From Bacillota bacterium (GTDB lineage Bacteria; Bacillota; Clostridia; Lachnospirales; Lachnospiraceae), in assembly GCA_023442465.1 (NCBI GenBank), contig JAEZZQ010000015.1:613310-677309 (forward strand): a stretch of 64,000 nt of DNA. The letters run 5' to 3'. Below the pieces are notes generated by a model. That model had not been told where the DNA came from and ran no database searches. It was given only the letters and a program-made list of their open reading frames with translations. How positions within the stretch are numbered: position 1 is the stretch's first letter; the number at the start of each line of letters is the position of its first letter. Below are positions 58,768 to 64,000 of the stretch, one piece after another. The translations under genes were made by a program, and so were the position numbers.

Positions 58768-59652
58768 TTATAAGATGCCAAAGCCTTTCATCGCTTTTTC
58801 CAATTTAGGTACATTCACTTCATCCATTTCCGATAAGGGCATTCGAAGCGGACCTGCTTCCATATTCATCAGATTCATCGCTTTCTTGACCGGAATCGGA
58901 TTCACTTCACAGAACAAAGCGTCGCACAGCTCGATGGCCCTAAGCTGCAAATCCCTGCTTCCTTCCACATCTCCCTGGAAGTATTTCTCGCAAATATCAT
59001 GCGTTTCCCTCGGTGCCACATTGGATAAAACGGAAATAACGCCTTTTCCGCCCAGAGCAAGAAGAGGAACTATCTGGTCGTCATTGCCGGAATACAAATC
59101 TACCCTGCCCTCCGCAAGAGACATCAGCTTCGTCACCTGGGAAATGTTTCCGCTGGCTTCCTTTACTCCTACGATATTCTCCACCTCCGTGCAAAGCTTA
59201 ACCACGGTCTCCGGCAGGATATTGCATCCCGTCCGGCTAGGTACGTTATAGAGAATCACCGGAACCTTTACGGAATCTGCAATCGCTTTGAAGTGATGAA
59301 AGAGCCCTTTCTGGGTTGCCTTATTGTAGTAAGGCGTCACTGTGAGAAGAGCATCCACTCCATATTTCTCTGCCTCCGTAGAAAGAAAAATCGCCGTCTG
59401 CGTACAATTGGAGCCCGTTCCTGCTATGACCGGAATTCTTCCGTTCACCTTATCCACACAGTATTTTATCACATCTAAATGCTCCTCATGCGTGAGAGTC
59501 GATGCCTCTCCGGTAGTTCCGCATACGATGACCGCATCCGTTCCTCCCTTTATCTGGAACTCTAAAAGCTCCGCAAATTTTTCGTAATTTACCTCTCCGT
59601 TTTCTTTAAATGGTGTGACAATCGCAACACCTGCTCCCGTAAAAACAGCCAT
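58768..59652 (-). CDS. dapA: 4-hydroxy-tetrahydrodipicolinate synthase
   Basis: Condenses pyruvate with aspartate semialdehyde. The 294-aa TIM barrel shows GTTGEASTLTHEEH, the catalytic YNVPSRTGCNILPE (Tyr133 region) and VGVKEASGN with the Schiff-base Lys. The ATG follows AGGAGG. It is the first gene after the lysine riboswitch and leads into dapB. Confidence 0.97.
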   Translation of the reverse strand: MAVFTGAGVAIVTPFKENGEVNYEKFAELLEFQIKGGTDAVIVCGTTGEASTLTHEEHLDVIKYCVDKVNGRIPVIAGTGSNCTQTAIFLSTEAEKYGVDALLTVTPYYNKATQKGLFHHFKAIADSVKVPVILYNVPSRTGCNILPETVVKLCTEVENIVGVKEASGNISQVTKLMSLAEGRVDLYSGNDDQIVPLLALGGKGVISVLSNVAPRETHDICEKYFQGDVEGSRDLQLRAIELCDALFCEVNPIPVKKAMNLMNMEAGPLRMPLSEMDEVNVPKLEKAMKGFGIL

Positions 59653-59740
59653 TTCTTTTCCTCCTTAAATGAAAAATATAACGGTAGGTCTGGCTTCCCT
59701 GCGCGTTCATCCTTAGAAATTATAATTTCTAAAAACATAA

Positions 59741-59765
59741 AAGCCGACACAAAATGCGCCGGCTT
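59741..59765 (-). terminator. Riboswitch terminator before dapA
   Basis: AAGCCGGCGC (59765-59756) pairs with GTGTCGGCTT (59750-59741) and is followed by TTTATGTTTTT on the minus strand. It lies between the lysine riboswitch and dapA and should be formed when lysine is bound. Confidence 0.75.
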
Positions 59766-59819
59766 ATGATTACTAAAATATCCGGAAAAGTACCTATTAT
59801 CTTACTCTCCCTATTTCCA

Positions 59820-59998
59820 TAACCTCGGATAGCGCCCCATCTCATCGATGACAGTCATACAGTTATTCACTGCATGCCCAAGCACAAGACTACACGGCAT
59901 CCTGCTCTTTCGGCGTCTTTTCCTTTCATTTTTCTTCTCCTGTGCCTGCCACATCCAAAAAATTACTGATAAAATACGCAACCTCTACCTCTTAATTT
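59820..59998 (-). ncRNA. Lysine riboswitch (L-box)
   Basis: The minus strand leader has L-box landmarks in order: AGAGGTAGAGGTTGCG at the 5' end, GACGCCGAAAGAG, then GCATGCAGTGAATAACTG and GACTGTCATCGATGAG, and GGGGCGCTATCCGAGG at the 3' end. The last parts match the B. subtilis lysC leader (GCATTGAATAAATG...GGCTGTCA...GGGCTATC). P1 closes GGTAG (59989-59985) with CTATC (59832-59828). Lysine binding would favour the terminator and switch off dapAB. Confidence 0.85.
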
Positions 59999-60007
59999 TA
60001 TAAAGTT

Positions 60008-60036
60008 ATCATATCACTGTATAGTTTAACTGTCAA
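60008..60036 (-). promoter_or_regulatory. dapA-dapB promoter
   Basis: TTGACA (60036-60031) and TATGAT (60013-60008) with a 17-base spacer on the minus strand, 10 bases before the riboswitch. Confidence 0.75.
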
Positions 60037-60044
60037 CGCCCGTT

Positions 60045-60545
60045 TTACCATACTTTAAATTTAACGGTATCCATTCTGGTAACCTCATCCGCCAGAACAC
60101 ACACATCGTCATTCAGAGTGATTCCGGTTATAATGATGTCGGTCTCTTCGTTAGTTCTTGCCTCTAACAGATTTTTCAGTTCTTCCACCGTTATAATATT
60201 GTTATCGATAAGTCCGAGCACTTCGTCCAGAATGAGCAAGTCGCACTCTCCCGTAGACAGTACCTTCTTCGCGAAATTATATCCATTCATAATATTGCCG
60301 ATTTCTTCCGCTTTTTGTTCTTCGGTCAGCTCTGCAAAATTTTCATCTGACTTTTCAAAACGGAATAATTTGATTTCGGGTTCCAGTCTCCTCAAAAAGT
60401 CGGAGTCCTCCAGCCCTTTGCCTTTTAAAAACTGGATAATTACCACACTTTTCCCGTGACACGCCACCTGCACAGCCCTGCCTAGTGCGGCAGGCGATTT
60501 CCCATGGCCGTCGCCGCTGTAAATATGTATTGTTCCCTTTTTCAT
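60045..60545 (-). CDS. cobO: Cob(I)alamin adenosyltransferase, CobO/BtuR type
   Basis: A 166-aa adenosyltransferase making coenzyme B12. P-loop IYSGDGHGKSPAALGRA, IIQFLKGKG, and LLILDEVLGLIDNNIITVEEL typical of BtuR/CobO. AGGAG precedes the ATG. It stands alone with no other cob genes, so it probably serves salvage. Its stop is only nine bases before the dapA promoter. Confidence 0.9.
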   Translation of the reverse strand: MKKGTIHIYSGDGHGKSPAALGRAVQVACHGKSVVIIQFLKGKGLEDSDFLRRLEPEIKLFRFEKSDENFAELTEEQKAEEIGNIMNGYNFAKKVLSTGECDLLILDEVLGLIDNNIITVEELKNLLEARTNEETDIIITGITLNDDVCVLADEVTRMDTVKFKVW

Positions 60546-60645
60546 ATCCGGCTCCTATCTCCAAATCTGGATATACAACCTTTTCTTATGCAATAATTAA
60601 CAATGTATGGCCTATAATATCACACAAACTTGTGAAAATCAACTA

Positions 60646-61275
60646 TTAATCTTCTATCAGTTCCAATTTGCTTACTGATACCTCGTAAGCAACCCTTCTT
60701 TCCAATTGTTCCTCCGTAAGCTTCTTCATATATTCCCTGCTCTGTATCCGTCCCCATACAGCGCATCTTGCTCCTACCTCGAAGCCGTTGGCAAATCTGG
60801 CATTCCTTCCCCAGCATATGCAGGGAATGTAATCCGATTTCCCGTAAGGTCTGTTTACTGCAAGCAATAAATCTGCGATTTCCCGGCCGAGAGGAGTCTT
60901 TCTATAGATAGGCTCTTTGCAAATATAGCCATCCAGATAAATCTGATTAGACTTCGTATTCTCGCATATTTCATCTACGAATTCGATTTCTCTTGCGAAC
61001 ACGGAAAGCACCAGTTTGTTCTTCCTCTCTTCGTGTCTGTTGTAGGAGCGGAACTGTCCGTTCACCACTATGTACATCCCCTTGTAGTCCCCATTCACAT
61101 CGATTAACCTCTCCGATACCATTAACGGAATGTTATCCATTGAATCGCTCAGTCTTTCTACCCGGACATCGACCATATAAAAGCCCTCTCCGAATATTTC
61201 GTGGCTAAAGGTAAAATCACTCACAATTTCACCCATAATTACCACCTGGTTGTTCTCAATTACTTTATCTGTCAT
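60646..61275 (-). CDS. Two-OB-fold single-stranded-DNA-binding-like protein
   Basis: A 209-aa protein with two SSB-type OB folds: residues ~8-100 (NNQVVIMGEIVSDFTFSHEI, LVLSVFAREIEFV) and ~105-205 (NQIYLDGYICKEPIYRKTPL, LLLAVNRPYGKSDYIPCIC, WGRNARFANGF). The second half has the SSB-like L-x-V-N-R-x-Y-G-K pattern. This tandem architecture occurs in Clostridia; it differs from the replicative SSB, which has one fold and an acidic tail (absent here). AAGGGAGAAC precedes the ATG. Confidence 0.7.
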   Translation of the reverse strand: MTDKVIENNQVVIMGEIVSDFTFSHEIFGEGFYMVDVRVERLSDSMDNIPLMVSERLIDVNGDYKGMYIVVNGQFRSYNRHEERKNKLVLSVFAREIEFVDEICENTKSNQIYLDGYICKEPIYRKTPLGREIADLLLAVNRPYGKSDYIPCICWGRNARFANGFEVGARCAVWGRIQSREYMKKLTEEQLERRVAYEVSVSKLELIED

Positions 61276-61331
61276 TTTTTGTTCTCCCTTCTTACATCTT
61301 TAAGAATTTTTTCCCATAATGTAATACTAAT

Positions 61332-62983
61332 CCTGAATTATTCATGGCAACATAATGCTGCCTGAAAATTCAATTTCTTTGATTTTGAATCAACGATAAT
61401 GAGATTTAGCATGCGAAAAGTCCGAAAAAAGGGTAGACTTTCCCCGTGAGTCTAAAATCTGCATTTGTTGTTTTCAAGGTTCATGGTAATTGTGCTATTC
61501 CAGCTTCGGCTGTAGTCTGCTTATATTGTCCAGTGTTTCATAGAACTCGTTTTTGTATGGACAGCTACTGCAAAGCTTGAATGTTATATATCTTGCCGAA
61601 CGCACAGCTCTTGCTGCTACTTTCAGCAATTTCAAACGTATGGTATCAACCAACTGCTTACGCATATTTGCTGGTAATACCAAGCGTTTAAACCAATTAA
61701 ATATGTTGTATGCCAGTGCATGTACTTGGAGACGGTTTGCATTTACAATCTTAGATGAGCTGCTGACAGCAGCAAAATCAAAACCATTTTTGCTTTCCTT
61801 TATATAGTTCTCCATTGTGCCACGTTTGCAGTAAAACTTAACTACCAGCTCTGGTGATGAATCCATATTTGTTACAATAAATGTATACATATGGACAAAT
61901 TGATTCGTTGGCTTTTCTACTTTGCATACAACACGGCGTGGGTATTTCCATGAATTAGCCTGATACATGAATTCTCCATACTGTACAGCATAGGATGTGA
62001 GATCATCTTTCGTTGCTTCAGTAAGTCGTTCATCAATTTCAGAAGCCAGCTTGCGTAATGGTTCGCTCTGCTTCAAGCGAATCACATAAGACACGCCATT
62101 CGTTTCGCACTGCTCATAGAGCTCGGGTTTTGTAAATCCACTATCACCACGAAGAAGCAGTGGAATATCCGGATAGTCATTTAGAAATTCATCCAAAAGA
62201 GGTTGCATAAAATCCTCAACTCCGGTAGAGGAATAATCAGTTCCGTCACGCAGCTGGATTTTAAGCAAATCACCAGTGATGCCATCATAACAAACCAACG
62301 GATGATAGCCGTGACTCTGATAATGATAGTTGAAACCTTCGCCTTCCTGATTTCCATAAGTATCAAGAAGTGTTGAATCCAAATCCAGCAGAATGAGTTC
62401 CGGTTTTTTGATGGCATACACTACTTTGCGGAATCTGCTCATAAGACTGTAAAACTGCTCCAAAGTTGTTTCATCCATACGGTTAAAAAAGCGGGACAGC
62501 GTAGGTTGAGAAGCAAGTGCTTTCTTTTCAAGAATCGCTGTTAAAATAGGGTCTCTTGTTAGTTCATCGGCACAGTCATCCTCAAAGTATGCGCAAAGAA
62601 TCTGGTAAATCATCTGCCATAAGTTCTGGTCGTCTTTATGGAGACGAAAACTTGCAGAATCATTGGTTTTAAACATGGATTGTAAAATTTTGATAAAACC
62701 AATCTTACAGGCGAATTCTTTGATTAGAATAAGACCTGCGTCGGAGGATAAATCGCCTCCATTAAAATTTATTTTAATCTGTCTATTGCTTTCAAGTGAA
62801 ATAGTGTTTAATATATCCATATGAGAACCTCTCTTTTGTTTTTATTTGGATTAGACACCTTAATTTTAACAAAAGTTTGGTTCTTTTTCTATTCACTTAA
62901 TAAGTGAAATGCAATATTCAGTTAAAAGCTTGTAACTAAGCGGATTTAGCCGCTGCTGAATGAATTATCATGAATAATTCAGG
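61332..62983 (-). mobile_element. IS1380-family insertion sequence
   Basis: A 1652-bp element bounded by 15-bp perfect terminal inverted repeats CCTGAATTATTCATG at 61332-61346 and its complement at 62969-62983. The size is normal for IS1380. The four bases outside the ends (TAAT left, TCAA right) do not match, so no target duplication is visible. The right end abuts a truncated WYL-domain gene, while the left neighbour is the intact ssb-like gene leader. Confidence 0.88.
61495..62820 (-). CDS. IS1380 family transposase
   Basis: A 441-aa DDE transposase. The IS1380 marks are LDLDSTLLDTYG (first Asp), LLRGDSGF (second Asp) and the C-terminal YCKRGTMENYIKESKNGFDF (Y-x2-R-x3-E type with the catalytic Glu). 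Start ATG with GAGGTTCTC-type site. Reading frame intact and the IS ends are intact, so it could still move. Confidence 0.93.
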   Translation of the reverse strand: MDILNTISLESNRQIKINFNGGDLSSDAGLILIKEFACKIGFIKILQSMFKTNDSASFRLHKDDQNLWQMIYQILCAYFEDDCADELTRDPILTAILEKKALASQPTLSRFFNRMDETTLEQFYSLMSRFRKVVYAIKKPELILLDLDSTLLDTYGNQEGEGFNYHYQSHGYHPLVCYDGITGDLLKIQLRDGTDYSSTGVEDFMQPLLDEFLNDYPDIPLLLRGDSGFTKPELYEQCETNGVSYVIRLKQSEPLRKLASEIDERLTEATKDDLTSYAVQYGEFMYQANSWKYPRRVVCKVEKPTNQFVHMYTFIVTNMDSSPELVVKFYCKRGTMENYIKESKNGFDFAAVSSSSKIVNANRLQVHALAYNIFNWFKRLVLPANMRKQLVDTIRLKLLKVAARAVRSARYITFKLCSSCPYKNEFYETLDNISRLQPKLE

Positions 62984-63557
62984 TCAAATATATATAGATT
63001 TAAGTCCGTGGATGGGCAACAGGAACATGCAACCATATTTAGAGATTATCAAAACAGCTTTACAGGAAAGCAAACTACTTTCGTTTGAATATGCAGACCG
63101 CTACGGAAATAAAACCGTACGAACAGCCGAGCCGTATCAGCTTGTATCGAAAAGTAGTCATTGGTATCTGCAAGGGTATTGCCATAAAAGAAAGGATTTT
63201 CGCTTATTCAGACTATCCCGCATATCAAACCTACAAATGAAGGAGGAAACTTTTACACCACGAGATTATCAAAAACCGCAGTTAGATTTTACTGATATTT
63301 TGGCAACTATGCAAACAAAAATCAAAATTCGTATTCATAAATCTGTCATGGACAGGGTACTTGATTATTGCACTTATGAGCACTTTTCACCAGACGGTGA
63401 TGAGCATTACATTGTTATTTTTCCTTTCATAGAGAACGAATACTACTACAATATTCTTTTCAGTTTTGGGGATAAATGCGAGTGTTTAGAGCCGTTACAT
63501 ATCCGCACAGAAATGAAACATAGGATATATGATATTGTTTCCATATACGAAAACTAA
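62970..63557 (+). pseudogene. WYL-domain transcriptional regulator truncated by the IS
   Basis: The frame from inside the IS right end carries QIYIDLSPWMGNRNMQPYLE followed by IKTALQESKLLSFEYADRYG, SHWYLQGYCHKRKDFRLFRL and a final C-terminal domain. This is the WYL domain and C-terminal extension of YafY-type regulators. The N-terminal helix-turn-helix (~80 residues) is missing. The first codons, MNNSG, come from the IS inverted repeat, which accidentally supplies an ATG. Left of the IS there is no trace of the lost HTH. Confidence 0.82.
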
Positions 63558-63610
63558 AATAATGTGCCTGTTCTCATATTCATAATATCTAATTGTCTAA
63601 TGTCCTTTAA

Positions 63611-64000
63611 TCAAAAATTAAGATTTTCCTTTTGTAAATATGTACCTAAATATTCGGCAAAACGTTCAAGACACTCAAAAATACTGTTTCTCATCTGATT
63701 AGTGATTAATATATCGTTTTCCCACCACCAATTTTTGAAGGTGAATGGTGATTTCTTTTGATGCTTTTCAGGCTCAAAACGAGCAACAATTTTATCGTCA
63801 TATAGAACGGGCAACACGTAGTAACCATACTTTCTTTCTGTTTTTGGCTTGTATACTTCCCAACGGTATTCAAAGCCGAATAGCTCATAAATTAAATTTC
63901 TATCCCAAAGGATGTTATCAAGAGGTGCGAGAATACTGGAACGTTCACTACTTTTAGTTATAGATAATGATGCTTTTAGTGTATCGATGTCTGCACTTCG
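63611..64000 (-). CDS. Winged-helix DNA-binding protein (YcaQ-type), 3' part
   Basis: The frame is open through the right edge: the 129 visible codons are the C-terminal part. LAPLDNILWDRNLIYELFGF then EYRWEVYKPKTERKYGYYVL, PVLYDDKIVARFEPEKH and NWWWENDILITNQMRNSIF resemble the YcaQ/HTH_42 family of DNA glycosylase-like wHTH proteins, in which the W-D-R and Y-V-L-P motif is conserved. Function in DNA repair of crosslinks is known for E. coli YcaQ; here it is inferred by similarity. It converges with the truncated WYL regulator. Confidence 0.75.
   Translation of the reverse strand, partial: RSADIDTLKASLSITKSSERSSILAPLDNILWDRNLIYELFGFEYRWEVYKPKTERKYGYYVLPVLYDDKIVARFEPEKHQKKSPFTFKNWWWENDILITNQMRNSIFECLERFAEYLGTYLQKENLNF

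Noticed and set aside
61327..62987. Target-site duplication of IS1380
   Set aside because: The four bases outside the two inverted repeats, TAAT and TCAA, do not match, nor do shifted alternatives of one or two bases.

Overview
The window looks like a chromosome segment of a low-to-moderate GC Firmicute, most likely a Lachnospirales/Clostridia member. The basis is gene content: a class III fructose-1,6-bisphosphatase, a lysine riboswitch in front of dapA, a NiaR-type NAD repressor, a TrpR-like YerC protein, a DUF1836 protein, EFR1-type ferredoxins, many TTG/GTG starts behind strong AGGAGG sites, and almost all genes on the minus strand. The species assignment is inference; no rRNA or tRNA gene was seen.

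Three zones can be told apart. (1) Positions 1-36.6 kb are accessory and patchy: a PocR/AraC regulator cut by the left edge; an arsenic operon (arsR, ACR3 pump, C_GCAxxG_C_C protein, arsC); an mntP manganese exporter that has lost its middle but keeps a complete Mn2+ riboswitch; then many single-gene units (Nudix, MFS drug efflux, GNAT, lipoproteins, methyltransferase, DUF6273, MsrA, nitroreductase, DUF5131, rifampin ADP-ribosyltransferase Arr, aconitase, ICMT, EFR1 ferredoxin with its ArsR regulator, MBL hydrolase, SF2 helicase with membrane helices, alpha/beta hydrolase, KtrAB potassium uptake, TetR-ABC efflux, two VOC proteins). Gene remnants lie among them (EFR1 tail, MIF tautomerase, CaCA exchanger). 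A 14-bp palindrome CAAATT-NN-AATTTG, sometimes with a second GCAG...CTGC palindrome and an AT-rich motif, sits at nine gene junctions between 8.4 and 36.6 kb. I did not see it in the core half. This is the most unusual signal in the window.

(2) Positions 36.7-61.3 kb are housekeeping: RlmD-type 23S rRNA methyltransferase, PcrA helicase, an SPFH/zinc-ribbon pair, an NMT1-like binding protein, a chemoreceptor with an attenuator-like leader, an ECF sigma/anti-sigma operon with two membrane proteins, an Hpt protein, DUF1836, YerC, bactofilin, an M23-like membrane protein, NiaR, cold-shock protein, a eukaryotic-type HisA, class III FBPase, dapA-dapB under a lysine riboswitch, a cobalamin adenosyltransferase and a two-OB SSB-like protein. 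A ~90-bp dispersed repeat occurs three times here, two copies flanking yerC in opposite orientation.

(3) Positions 61.3-64 kb hold an intact IS1380-family element with 15-bp terminal inverted repeats. It abuts a WYL-domain regulator that has lost its HTH, followed by a winged-helix protein cut by the right edge.

Functionally, zone 1 reads as a stress and toxic-compound island (arsenic, antibiotics, oxidative damage, ion homeostasis) with signs of gain and decay, joined to a stable core region. All coordinates and motif matches were read by eye; no database search was run.
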